Assembly: GCA_965116235.1 (NCBI GenBank)
Contig: OZ220496.1
Coordinates: forward strand, 1,860,001 to 1,924,000
From: MPNP01 sp965116235
GTDB taxonomy: Bacteria; Pseudomonadota; Alphaproteobacteria; Rhodobacterales; Rhodobacteraceae
DNA length: 64,000 nucleotides
Direction: 5' to 3'
Shown: positions 54,240-62,483 of the stretch, one piece after another
How positions within the stretch are numbered: the stretch's first letter is position 1
Layout: each line of letters begins with the position of its first letter
The notes under the pieces: model-generated
The model's input: only the letters and a program-made list of their open reading frames with translations
What the model was told of the DNA's origin: nothing
The model's database searches: none
Position numbers and translations under genes: made by a program

Positions 54240-55073
54240 CTATGGCCTCTTTCGCCGGTTCGATTCGGCGGCTGAGCTTGTTTTTCGGCGTTGTTCGGAC
54301 GGTCCCTGTTTGGCCAGAAATTCATTTTCCGACATTTTTGTCCAGCGACGACCAACAGACGTTTTGGCCATTGCAGTCCAATCGACTTCAAGCAGTTGGC
54401 TCTTTTGCAGTGTTCCCAACTCCAACGGGCCGTATGATATCCTGATAAGCCGGTTCACTTCGAGCCTCAACGCACTCAAGGCTTTGCGAATTTCCCTATT
54501 CTTTCCTTCTTGCAAATCGATCGTCATCCAGCAATTCGCACCCAACCGCTTATCCAAGGTTATCGTCATGGGCGCATATTGGGTAGAGCCAACGACGATC
54601 CCGGTTTCCAACCGTCTGACTTTTTGAGTTGTGGGATTGCCGCGGACACGGACTCTGTAGCGTCGCTTCAAACCGGTCGCCGGCAATTCCAGGAAGCGCT
54701 TGAATTCACCGTCATTGGTTAGCAGGAGCAGCCCCTCCGAACTCATGTCCAATCGCCCGACCGGCATGACATAGGGCAGCCCCGTCGGCAGATGGTCAAA
54801 TATCGTTGGTCGGTTTCGCTCGTCCCGTCGGGTTGTGACCAGACCGGCAGGTTTATGATACTTCCAAAGCCTCGTACCCTGAATCGGTGGCAGTTCCTTG
54901 CCATTAAATTCAATGGTGTCTTGATCCGTGACAGTTGTTGCCGGGTTGATGACCGTCACACCGTTGATCTTGATCTGTCCGGCTTGGACAAGTCTTTCGC
55001 AGTCGCGTCTTGATCCCACTCCTGAGCGGGATAATCGTTTGGCGATGCGGGATTTGGACTCGGAGGCTGTCAT
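54240..55073 (-). CDS. rluB: 23S rRNA pseudouridine synthase, RsuA/RluB type
   Basis: 277 residues. An N-terminal S4 RNA-binding domain (AKRLSRSGVGSRRDCERLVQ) is followed by the catalytic domain with YHKPAGLVTTRRDE and the active-site Asp in GRLDMSSEGLLLLTNDG. EGKNREIRKAL is the RsuA-family signature. It has a basic C-terminal tail, as RluB does. RluB modifies U2605 of 23S rRNA in E. coli; RluE/F-type specificity cannot be ruled out. Divergent from tadA. Confidence 0.87.
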   Translation of the reverse strand: MTASESKSRIAKRLSRSGVGSRRDCERLVQAGQIKINGVTVINPATTVTDQDTIEFNGKELPPIQGTRLWKYHKPAGLVTTRRDERNRPTIFDHLPTGLPYVMPVGRLDMSSEGLLLLTNDGEFKRFLELPATGLKRRYRVRVRGNPTTQKVRRLETGIVVGSTQYAPMTITLDKRLGANCWMTIDLQEGKNREIRKALSALRLEVNRLIRISYGPLELGTLQKSQLLEVDWTAMAKTSVGRRWTKMSENEFLAKQGPSEQRRKTSSAAESNRRKRP

Positions 55074-55352
55074 CGATGATTCACGTTGAACGCAGAGAAG
55101 GCAGGATTGAACGATGGAACGAGATGGTCTTGAATGCAGCAGGCAACGTAAGCAGTTACGTTGAAATAAGCAAAATATTGGAGCCGAATAACGGACCTTG
55201 AGTTCATAGGGAGCAACTCTCCCAATGCAGTTCTGTCTCAGGGAACAACATTAGAGCATTCAACAGAAATGGTATAGAACTCTCGTGGACAGGTTTGGTC
55301 GGCGGAATTGTGAACTTGATCGCACCAGTTCAAGCCATATGATGACGAGACG

Positions 55353-55820
55353 ATGACTGAAATTGCGTTTCCATCACCGATGCAGGAGGCCTTGAGGCTC
55401 GCTGGTGAGGCATATAAGCTGGAGGAAGTTCCGGTCGGAGCCGTTGTTGCTGATCCAGAAGGACATATATTGGCTGGCGACCACAATCGGGTTAATGAAT
55501 TGAAGGACCCGACGGCCCATGCAGAAATCCTGGCAATCAGAAAAGCGTGTCGAATCATTGCCAACGAACGACTTGTCGAATGCTCAATTTACGTAACAAT
55601 CGAACCTTGCCCAATGTGTGCCAGTGCCATATCACAAGCACGAATTGCTCGACTGTACTATGGTGCCATGGATGAAAAATCTGGTGGAGTGGACAATGGC
55701 CCCAAAATCTTTAACGATCGCAGTTGCCACTGGAAACCAGAGGTTTATGGTGGAATAATGGAAATGGAAGCCCGCGGTCTGATTCGTTGCTTCTTTTCCC
55801 GCAAAAGAACGTCGGGTTAG
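55353..55820 (+). CDS. tadA: tRNA-specific adenosine deaminase TadA
   Basis: 155 residues. Zinc-deaminase motif HAE (His56-Ala-Glu58) and PCPMCASA (Cys86, Cys89). It makes inosine at position 34 of tRNA-Arg(ACG). VPVGAVVAD and ARLYYGAMDEKSGGV are TadA signatures. The ceramidase-like gene starts 11 bp after the stop. Confidence 0.93.
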   Translation: MTEIAFPSPMQEALRLAGEAYKLEEVPVGAVVADPEGHILAGDHNRVNELKDPTAHAEILAIRKACRIIANERLVECSIYVTIEPCPMCASAISQARIARLYYGAMDEKSGGVDNGPKIFNDRSCHWKPEVYGGIMEMEARGLIRCFFSRKRTSG

Positions 55821-55831
55821 CATTACAGACC

Positions 55832-56500
55832 ATGGAAGAACCAGAAAACTTCATCGATCTTTACTGCGAGCGGGTCTTCCCTGGACTCATGGACGAGCCC
55901 TTCAATGCCCTGACCAATCTGGCTTTCATGATCGCCGCCGTTCTCTGCTGGCGTTGGCTCAAGGGGTATCCGGGAACTGTGACGCGGATATTGTGTGCAT
56001 TGCTGTTCCTGATTGGGGTGGGTTCAGGCCTGCTTCACACCTTCGCCACACCGTGGGGAGCAATGGTGGATGTGGGCTTCATCGCCCTCTTCGTACTCAC
56101 TTACATCTATGCAGCCCATCGACACTTTTTCCATCTTTCTTTGCTTTACTCTATCGTCCTTTTGGTGATTGCCTTCAGCTCCCTTGTTCCGGTTGGCTGG
56201 GTAGCTGGGCAATTGATGCCCTTTCTTGAATCTTCTGCCTCCTATGCGAGCATCGCCCTTTTGATTTTCCTATATGGGATCATCATGTTATGGATCGACA
56301 AAGAAGTCGGCTACAAGTTGTTTATCGGCGTCTTGGCATTATCTGTCTCGATAGGATTCAGAACTGTCGATGAACCGCTCTGCGAAGTCAATCCTCTAGG
56401 TACGCATTGGGTGTGGCACGTTCTGAATTCGATCATGTTGGCATGGATGATCATCGTCCTGCGCGACAAGATGTTCAAGAACGGATTGATCAAGACCTAG
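55832..56500 (+). CDS. Ceramidase-like (CREST superfamily) membrane protein
   Basis: 222 residues, about seven hydrophobic segments. The opening IDLYCERVFPGLMDEPFNAL has the conserved E-P-x-N pattern before the first helix. LLHTFATPWGAMVDVGFIAL holds the His and Asp, and GTHWVWHVLNS holds the C-terminal His pair. These match the metal-dependent alkaline-ceramidase/CREST hydrolase family. Substrate in this organism is unknown. ATG 55832 is chosen; an upstream in-frame start lies inside tadA. Confidence 0.8.
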   Translation: MEEPENFIDLYCERVFPGLMDEPFNALTNLAFMIAAVLCWRWLKGYPGTVTRILCALLFLIGVGSGLLHTFATPWGAMVDVGFIALFVLTYIYAAHRHFFHLSLLYSIVLLVIAFSSLVPVGWVAGQLMPFLESSASYASIALLIFLYGIIMLWIDKEVGYKLFIGVLALSVSIGFRTVDEPLCEVNPLGTHWVWHVLNSIMLAWMIIVLRDKMFKNGLIKT

Positions 56501-56521
56501 GACGGTACGGGAAGGGTTCGG

Positions 56522-56809
56522 GTGGATTTAAGTCTGGAAGAAGCGAGAAAGGTGGCTCACCTTGCACGAATCCATGTCGATGATAGCGATCTGCCGGCCA
56601 TTGCCAGAGAGTTGTCATCCATACTCGGTTTCATGCAACAGCTCAACGAGGTGGATGTCAGCGATATACCAGCCATGTCTTCGGTCACTCCAATGGCGAT
56701 AAGGTTACGCAAGGACAAAGTGACGTCGGGTCAGGATGCCAAAAGGATTTTGTCCAATGCGCCGGCTGCCGAGAACAATTTTTTTACCGTGCCCAAGGTT
56801 GTTGAATAG
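56522..56809 (+). CDS. gatC: Glutamyl-tRNA(Gln)/Asp-tRNA(Asn) amidotransferase subunit C
   Basis: 95 residues. It holds GatA and GatB together in the amidotransferase. LSLEEARKVAHLARIHVDDS and the end ENNFFTVPKVVE are family features. GTG 56522 follows GGGAAGGG. Its stop codon touches the gatA ATG. Confidence 0.93.
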   Translation: MDLSLEEARKVAHLARIHVDDSDLPAIARELSSILGFMQQLNEVDVSDIPAMSSVTPMAIRLRKDKVTSGQDAKRILSNAPAAENNFFTVPKVVE

Positions 56810-58297
56810 ATGGATTATTCACGATCAAGCCTGGCCCTGATTTCGTCCATGTTGCAGAAGGGCGAGGTAACCGCCCAGGAAGTCACCGAAGATTGCCTCG
56901 CGAGGATTGAGAAAGCGGATCGGCTGAACGCATTTTGCTGGGTTGATCCCGAATGGTCGATGGAACAGGCAAAGGCGGCAGATGAGAGGCTGGCGCAAGG
57001 GGACCGTTCTCCCTTATGTGGAATTCCCTTGGGGATCAAGGATCTGTTTTGTGTCAAGGGCACACCGACACAGGCCGCCTCGAAAATACTGGAAGGATTT
57101 CGCCCCGAGTATGAATCGACAGTGACGCAGAAGCTCAAGGATTGTGGTGCAGTATTCCTGGGCAAGACCAATATGGACGAATTCGCCATGGGTTCATCCA
57201 CCGAACACACGGCCTATGGATCGACCGTCAATCCCTGGCGAAAGAAAAACGGTATCCAGGACCTGACTCCCGGAGGGTCGTCTGGCGGTTCGGCTGCAGC
57301 GGTTGCGGCCGGTCTGTGCCTCGGTGCCTTGGGTACAGATACTGGAGGATCGATTCGGCAACCTGCTGCCTTCACAGGAACTGTCGGGATGAAACCCACC
57401 TATGGTCGATGTTCTCGATGGGGAATCGTGGCTTTTGCTTCTTCCCTTGATCAGGCCGGGCCGCTGGCCCGGTCAGTAGAGGATGTGGCATTGATACTGG
57501 AAGCGATTGCCGGCCATGACCCCAAGGATTCGACGAGTTATGCGGGAGATGTTGCACCGTACAGCCGCGTTATGAAGCACGGCGTCGAGGGAAAGAAAAT
57601 CGGCATCCCAAAGGAATATCGCATTGACGGCATGCCCAGAAAAACTGAAAGTGTCTGGCACAAGGGGACACAACTTCTGCGGGAGGCCGGAGCTGAAATT
57701 GTGGAGATTTCCTTGCCCCATACCCGCTACGCTCTGCCGGCCTACTATGTCATCGCCCCGGCTGAAGCCTCATCCAACCTGGCCCGTTACGATGGGGTGA
57801 GATATGGTTACCGAGCTCAACTCAAGTCCGATTCAGACATAACTGACATGTACGAGATGACCCGGGCCGAAGGATTTGGCTCGGAAGTCAAAAGGCGGGT
57901 GATGATTGGAACCTATGTCCTCTCCCAAGGCTTTTACGAAGCCTACTATCGACGGGCTCAAAGAGTGCGAACCTTGATCAAGCGAGATTTTGAAAATGCA
58001 TTTGCCGACGGCATTGAGGCCATACTGACACCGACAACTCCCAGTTCTGCATTTGGCATTGGCGAGCTGGTCGACGAAGACCCCGTCCAGATGTATCTGA
58101 ATGACGTGTTCACGGTAACGGTCAACTTGGCTGGCCTGCCGGGTATTTCAGTGCCGGCCCAACTTGATGACGACGGCCTTCCACTAGGACTGCAACTCAT
58201 CGGACAACCATGGAAAGAGGGCGAGTTGCTGTGTTGGGCTCAAACGCTGGAAGACGGTCTTCAATTTAACCATAAGCCGTCAATCTGGTGGGAGTAG
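56810..58297 (+). CDS. gatA: Glutamyl-tRNA(Gln) amidotransferase subunit A
   Basis: 495 residues, amidase-signature enzyme that releases ammonia from glutamine for transamidation of Glu-tRNA(Gln). Catalytic triad Lys77 (GIPLGIKDLF), Ser157 (PGGSSGGSAAAVAAG) and nucleophile Ser181 (TDTGGSIRQPA). FTVTVNLAGLPGISVPAQ is a conserved late block. gatB is not next to it, unlike in many genomes; a lipoprotein gene follows after 3 bp. Confidence 0.95.
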   Translation: MDYSRSSLALISSMLQKGEVTAQEVTEDCLARIEKADRLNAFCWVDPEWSMEQAKAADERLAQGDRSPLCGIPLGIKDLFCVKGTPTQAASKILEGFRPEYESTVTQKLKDCGAVFLGKTNMDEFAMGSSTEHTAYGSTVNPWRKKNGIQDLTPGGSSGGSAAAVAAGLCLGALGTDTGGSIRQPAAFTGTVGMKPTYGRCSRWGIVAFASSLDQAGPLARSVEDVALILEAIAGHDPKDSTSYAGDVAPYSRVMKHGVEGKKIGIPKEYRIDGMPRKTESVWHKGTQLLREAGAEIVEISLPHTRYALPAYYVIAPAEASSNLARYDGVRYGYRAQLKSDSDITDMYEMTRAEGFGSEVKRRVMIGTYVLSQGFYEAYYRRAQRVRTLIKRDFENAFADGIEAILTPTTPSSAFGIGELVDEDPVQMYLNDVFTVTVNLAGLPGISVPAQLDDDGLPLGLQLIGQPWKEGELLCWAQTLEDGLQFNHKPSIWWE

Positions 58298-58300
58298 GAC

Positions 58301-59089
58301 GTGTACACAAGTGTTCGCATTTGCTTGACTCTGGCCTTGATGGGACTGTTGGCAATTCTGGCCGGGTGTTCTGAAGAGGCGACCCGGAGCGAACCCTCGA
58401 CAATGCCGATCACGGACATAGAGCCTGTGACCGAGGAAGAGGGCGAAGGTTACGGTGACGAGTGGGCCCGAATCATCGCCGATGAAATAGAGCAGATTCT
58501 CGCTCAGCAACGAAGTGAAGAACAGGAATTGTCATCTCCCCAGAATCAGCCTCAGGACAATCCGGAGTCACCTGTGGAACCTGCGGAAACCGTTGTGGCA
58601 TCCGCTGATGAAACCAACCCGCAGACAAGCGTTGAGGACAGCGACAAACTGAAACCCGAAGGTGAAGCGAACAAGCCATCACAAAGTGTGGATGAGTTTG
58701 GCCGTACAGTTTCGGACGAGCAGGATTTTGAGGCTGTCACCGAACGGGAAACGATTGAGTCGGATGCGCAGAGAATTCAAAACAACCAGACGAAACTGAT
58801 CGTTCATGCGCCGGTCGAATTCGACGATGGCGAAGGGCAGTCCATTGTCATCAGCTATGCGCTTGAGACCGAACATGCTCCGGGAACCGTGCTGTACAAG
58901 CGCAATGTGGTCTTTTTCAACCGGACCGTATATCTTGAACGATGTGACGAGTTCATTGACAGCGATGCAGCTCAGGAACAATTTCTGCGAAACGGAGGCC
59001 CAGAGGTGGACGAGTTCAAGCTGGATCCCGATGGTGACGGCTTCGCCTGTGCCTGGAATCCGGAAAAGTACAGGCAGTTGCTGCAGTAA
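58301..59089 (+). CDS. Lipoprotein with C-terminal excalibur-like calcium-binding domain
   Basis: 262 residues from GTG 58301. The signal peptide ends in LLAILAGC (lipidated Cys 23). A long acidic, Glu/Pro/Ser-rich linker follows. The last 45 residues, ERCDEFIDSDAAQEQFLRNG and DPDGDGFACAWNPEKYR, match excalibur domains (DxDxDGxxC loop with paired cysteines). Usually extracytoplasmic; function unknown. It starts 3 bp after gatA and ends 5 bp before the amidase, so the four genes look like one operon. Confidence 0.8.
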   Translation: MYTSVRICLTLALMGLLAILAGCSEEATRSEPSTMPITDIEPVTEEEGEGYGDEWARIIADEIEQILAQQRSEEQELSSPQNQPQDNPESPVEPAETVVASADETNPQTSVEDSDKLKPEGEANKPSQSVDEFGRTVSDEQDFEAVTERETIESDAQRIQNNQTKLIVHAPVEFDDGEGQSIVISYALETEHAPGTVLYKRNVVFFNRTVYLERCDEFIDSDAAQEQFLRNGGPEVDEFKLDPDGDGFACAWNPEKYRQLLQ

Positions 59090-59094
59090 TCCGC

Positions 59095-59817
59095 ATGAGT
59101 GAACTCGTCAAAATCTGGCGACCCTCACCCAACTTTGGCTCCCGCCGGGGCAACCTCAAGCCCGAGTATGTGGTTCTTCATTATACGGCCATGAATAGCT
59201 GTGATGAGGCTCTGGACAGGCTTTGTGAACCTGAATACGAAGTGTCGTGCCACTTCCTGATATCGGAAACCGGCCGTATTTTTCAGCTGGTAGCCGAAGC
59301 GAATCGGGCGTGGCACGCTGGTCAGGGATGGTGGCAGGGCCAGTGTGACATGAACTCGCGGTCCATTGGAATCGAACTGGCGAACTCCGGCCACTGTCCA
59401 TACCCAATGAGGCAAATGTCCATCCTCGTACGGTTGATCCGGGAAATCATGATCAAGTGGAAGATACCGGTCCAGAATGTCATTGGCCATTCAGACATGG
59501 CGATCGGTCGCAAGCTGGATCCGGGTCGGAGGTTTGACTGGCGACTATTGGCTGTCTCTGGAGTGTCTATCTGGCCTGACAAGGTCACCGGGAGCAAGTT
59601 CAGTTGGCAGCAGTTTCTGGACCGAGCTTCACGTTTCGGCTACACATTGCCGGAACACAAGAATGGTAAGCCGGCAAGAGAGCATCTTCTGAACGCATTT
59701 CGGGCTCGATTTCGACCGTATCATGCTGGTGAACCAGATGAGGTGGATATGGCGCTGATCACCGGATTGGCAGCTTGCATCGCTTGTCGGTCGAATGGAG
59801 CTCCAGCCCCTGATTGA
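59095..59817 (+). CDS. N-acetylmuramoyl-L-alanine amidase (AmpD family)
   Basis: 240 residues, amidase_2 fold. Zinc ligands His29 (VVLHYTA), His132 (IGHSDMA) and Asp142 (KLDPG) fit AmpD-type enzymes. WHAGQGWW and SIGIELANSG are family blocks. No signal peptide is seen, so a cytoplasmic role in recycling anhydro-muropeptides is likely. rnpB follows 31 bp later. Confidence 0.9.
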   Translation: MSELVKIWRPSPNFGSRRGNLKPEYVVLHYTAMNSCDEALDRLCEPEYEVSCHFLISETGRIFQLVAEANRAWHAGQGWWQGQCDMNSRSIGIELANSGHCPYPMRQMSILVRLIREIMIKWKIPVQNVIGHSDMAIGRKLDPGRRFDWRLLAVSGVSIWPDKVTGSKFSWQQFLDRASRFGYTLPEHKNGKPAREHLLNAFRARFRPYHAGEPDEVDMALITGLAACIACRSNGAPAPD

Positions 59818-59848
59818 CAATTGCCCTGACATGACCTACCTTGAATGG

Positions 59849-60219
59849 TGCGGAAAACCGGATAGTCGCGCGACGGCGTGTCGCGAGGAAAGTCCGGACT
59901 CCACAAAGCAGGGTGCCGGGTAACCCCCGGCTGGAGCAATCCAAGGGAAAGCGCCACAGAAACGTACCGCCAGCGATTTTCAGATGCTGGCAAGGGTGAA
60001 AGGGTGGTGTAAGAGACCACCGCTTTCTTGGCAACAAGGAAGGCCAGGCAAGCCCCGCCCGGAGCAATGCTAAGTTAAACTGAACGCTCTTCGGAGCAGG
60101 GTGGCTTTGGCCTGCAGTTATGGTAAGCAGCACGAATGGAAAGGCAACTTTTCATCAAGATGAATGACTATCGACGAGCCTGTGGCTCTGAACAAAATCC
60201 GGCTTACAGGTTTTCCGCA
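59849..60219 (+). ncRNA. rnpB: RNase P RNA, bacterial type A
   Basis: 371 nt. The ends pair perfectly over 11 bp (TGCGGAAAACC at 59849 with GGTTTTCCGCA at 60209), forming P1. Conserved core blocks are in order: GAGGAAAGTCCGGACTCCAC near 59885, ACAGAAACGTACCGCC near 59957, GGTGTAAGAGACCACCGC near 60005, and AACAAAATCCGGCTTACAG near 60190. This is the catalytic RNA that matures tRNA 5' ends. Exact ends are inferred from P1. Confidence 0.95.
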
Positions 60220-60309
60220 ACAGCAAATGGTTGAAAGACGGGAACGCATGTCTAAGTCTGCAGACAGGCAGTTGCAGAGGATTGTTCAGAAACTTGACAG
60301 GAGTTACCG

Positions 60310-60477
60310 ATGGCAAAGCCAGCGACAGTAAAGATAAGGCTCAATTCTTCGGCGGGCACGGGTCATTTTTACGTAACCAAGAAAAATGCCCGAACCATGA
60401 CCGACAAGATGAAGGTCATGAAGTACGACCCTGTGGCACGCAAGCATGTCGAATACAAAGAGGGCAAGATAAAGTAA
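60310..60477 (+). CDS. rpmG: 50S ribosomal protein L33
   Basis: 55 residues, usual length. It reads MAKPATVKIRLNSSAGTGHF, YVTKKNARTMTDKMKVMKYD and PVARKHVEYKEGKIK, a clear L33 of the cysteine-free type. CAGGAG at 60297-60302 precedes ATG 60310. It lies 90 bp after rnpB. Confidence 0.95.
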   Translation: MAKPATVKIRLNSSAGTGHFYVTKKNARTMTDKMKVMKYDPVARKHVEYKEGKIK

Positions 60478-60755
60478 GGGGCTGATGCGATTCCCCTGCA
60501 ACACGGTGCCGGTCGCAAACAGCGACAGTTTTTCTATCGGGCCTGGGCGGAGCGTTTGGCAGAATACTGTTGCCGGCAACCAAGTCCGCCAATTCCTGAC
60601 CATCGATCAGGCTTCGAGACCACGCCGGTCAGAAGTACTGAAGCTCGTCGAGGAGGGGCAAGTTCTATAAAAAAGGGGCTTATATACCTAACTTGAAGAG
60701 ACGAATGGGCAATGTTGCCTATCAACTTCATTGCCCCCGAAGTCCGGTTGCATCT

Positions 60756-62066
60756 CTAGGGCTTGAAATCGTCCTTGGTGGGATCATCCGTCGTTTCTGG
60801 CTCGGCCGGCGACGGGTCCGGAACCCGCAGCAAGTAGTCCATGAAGGAGGGAACCCCGGGTTCGTACGTATCGGGTTTCACCCCCTCGACAATGAGCCCC
60901 ACATGACGCATGTGGCGCTCCATCTGGCCCGGTACATCCGTATCAAGGGCGGTCAGCATCCTTTCCAGCTGAGGGGCTTCCATGACGCCGTCATGATCCC
61001 GAAAGGCCTGAGCAACAGCTTGGGCCGCCCGGCTCTGCTCCGGGGTGCGTAACTCCCGCCGGCGGCGGGCGTAATGCCGTTCGCGCAAGAGCCCGGCGCG
61101 CTCGATAGCCTCGTCCCCAAGGGCCGGTTCCAGCTGCCGTCCGCCCTTTTCTTGGACGACCGCATAGGCTTCATGCCCATAAAGCTGCAGAAACCAGGGA
61201 TAATGATCCGTGGCCGCTACCAACGTCTCCAGGGTCGGCCCGTCGACCGTTATACCGGCCTGGTGCAAGGGAACCGCCAGGACCTCGGTCGCGCTGGCCT
61301 GGGAAAGGCGACCCAGAGGCAGACAGCGACCCCGCTCCCAAAAGGTTGCTCGGCAGCTTTCAAGCTGATCAATGAGATCCGGCGTGCCGCCCAGCAACAG
61401 GACAACCGGTCGGGTCTCTCCGGCCTGCTGCACGGCGTTCAGAAGAACCCGCAAGGCCACCGGTTCGACCATGTGGGCCTCGTCCAGCGTGATCAGCACC
61501 GGGTGCCCCAGATCCACAAGCGAGTCGCTGGCACTCCGATCCGGCGCGGTCGGCATGGTAAAGGTGGCGGTCCCGAGCCCGAGGCGGATCTGGGCCTCAT
61601 GGGCGGTCATCGCGCGGATGTCATGGATGATCGGCGACCGGGCCAAGGGCGTCGTCTCCAAAAAGGAGCAAAACTTCTTCCAGGCACTCTCCAGGAGCCC
61701 GGCATCCGCCGCCGGCATATCCTCTTGGCCCAGTGCTTCCATGGCTTCGCCGATGACCTCCAGGCGGGGGCGAAACAGGTCTTGGCGCATGCCCGCCGCC
61801 GTGGCCACCCGGTCGCTTTTCAGCGAGAGCAGAACGCTAGGAGTCCGGCTCTTCCGAAGCCGCTCGTGCAAGGAAATAATATGCACGGTCTTGCCCGTGC
61901 CACGCGGACCATACAGGAACAGGGCCCGGGGTCCGGGCTTTTCCGGTCGGGCTAGGCGGCGCTCCACATCCGCCAGAGCCTTGTCCACTTCTGGACGCCG
62001 GCCCATGACCGGGGGCATCTCCCCAAAACCTGGCACAAAAGGGTTTTCGTGAGGGTCGGAGGTCAT
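60756..62066 (-). CDS. Cdc6/Orc1-like AAA ATPase (cargo of element A)
   Basis: 436 residues from ATG 62066 (AAGGA upstream). The start ENPFVPGFGEMPPVMGRRPE is followed by Walker A YGPRGTGKT (to 60), Walker B PVLITLDEAHMVEP (about 189-202) and a sensor-like LLLGGTPDLID. DHYPWFLQLYGHEAY and a C-terminal winged-helix-like part (AVAQAFRDHDGVMEAPQLER, YEPGVPSFMDYLL) complete it. It is homologous to the broken gene at 14130-15327. Such ATPases occur in scattered bacteria with unknown roles; a DNA-binding switch for mobile-element control or defence is plausible but unproven. GC is clearly above that of neighbours. Confidence 0.72.
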   Translation of the reverse strand: MTSDPHENPFVPGFGEMPPVMGRRPEVDKALADVERRLARPEKPGPRALFLYGPRGTGKTVHIISLHERLRKSRTPSVLLSLKSDRVATAAGMRQDLFRPRLEVIGEAMEALGQEDMPAADAGLLESAWKKFCSFLETTPLARSPIIHDIRAMTAHEAQIRLGLGTATFTMPTAPDRSASDSLVDLGHPVLITLDEAHMVEPVALRVLLNAVQQAGETRPVVLLLGGTPDLIDQLESCRATFWERGRCLPLGRLSQASATEVLAVPLHQAGITVDGPTLETLVAATDHYPWFLQLYGHEAYAVVQEKGGRQLEPALGDEAIERAGLLRERHYARRRRELRTPEQSRAAQAVAQAFRDHDGVMEAPQLERMLTALDTDVPGQMERHMRHVGLIVEGVKPDTYEPGVPSFMDYLLRVPDPSPAEPETTDDPTKDDFKP

Positions 62067-62109
62067 CGATATATATCCTTTTCGGCCCATTTATACAGGT
62101 TGAGGGAAT

Positions 62110-62280
62110 GAACGGCCGGTCCGGCATAGTCCCGTGCCTTTTCATGTTAAGCATGAAAGGACGGGATGTCAATACGCAGGGCAAAGGGTGACCAGAACGG
62201 ATATCCCGGTCACAGATTTTTCTGTCCAGGTTGGACGAAACGCGCAGTCCCGAGTATTTTGACGGGAAACCCGTCAACGG
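62110..62280 (-). other. Hairpin-rich leader between the ATPase gene and the right end of element A
   Basis: Within 170 bp there are six inverted repeats in a row. They are GCCGG/CCGGC (62115-62125), CCTTTTCATG/CATGAAAGG (62137-62160), GTGACC/GGTCAC (62188-62213), CAGA/TCTG (62213-62224), GTCCA/TGGAC (62224-62236) and GACGGG/CCCGTC (62261-62275). It lies upstream of the ATPase start. It may be a structured 5' leader, a small RNA or protein-binding sites. No coding frame is convincing. Confidence 0.5.
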
Positions 62281-62413
62281 GCCACAAATGATGGATCCTT
62301 ATACAGGAAAGAAAATGAAACATGACATGAGTGAAGGTCTGTTTTGAGTGAAGAGTCTTGAAGCAGGACGATATGGATAAATTTCAGGACTTCAAATTAG
62401 GTATATAATTCCC

Positions 62414-62445
62414 ATAAAAAAGGCCAGATGAAAACCTGGCCTTCA
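62414..62445 (-). terminator. Intrinsic terminator of the Bax-inhibitor-like gene
   Basis: Read on the complement, AAGGCCAGG and CTGGCCTT form a stem around TTTCAT-type loop bases, followed by a T-run (TTTTTTAT). It lies 38 bp after the gene's stop. Part of its T-run is the 8-bp duplication at the right edge of element A. Confidence 0.85.
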
Positions 62446-62483
62446 TGTTCTTGACGCCTGCAATCTAAAGAGTTGTCATGCGA

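Larger units (their letters stand above)
60675..62413. mobile_element. Inverted-repeat element A carrying one AAA ATPase
   Basis: 1739 bp. Left end GGGGCTTATATACCTAACTT then GAAG; right end, read inward, GGGAATTATATACCTAATTT then GAAG: 21 of 24 bases agree. Both flanks carry the identical 8-mer ATAAAAAA (60667-60674 and 62414-62421), as expected for a target duplication. The single gene is a GC-rich Cdc6-like ATPase; the rest is hairpin-rich non-coding DNA. No transposase is present. The ends match element B. The right flank lies in the terminator of the Bax-inhibitor-like gene. Confidence 0.82.

Noticed and set aside
55413..55424. ATATAAGC stretch resembling the element ends
   Set aside because: It lies inside the coding sequence of tadA (conserved residues AYKLEE) and lacks the rest of the repeat.
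61074..61955. Long plus-strand frame inside element A
   Set aside because: It is the antisense of the AAA ATPase; high GC creates long shadow frames. The minus strand carries the Walker motifs.
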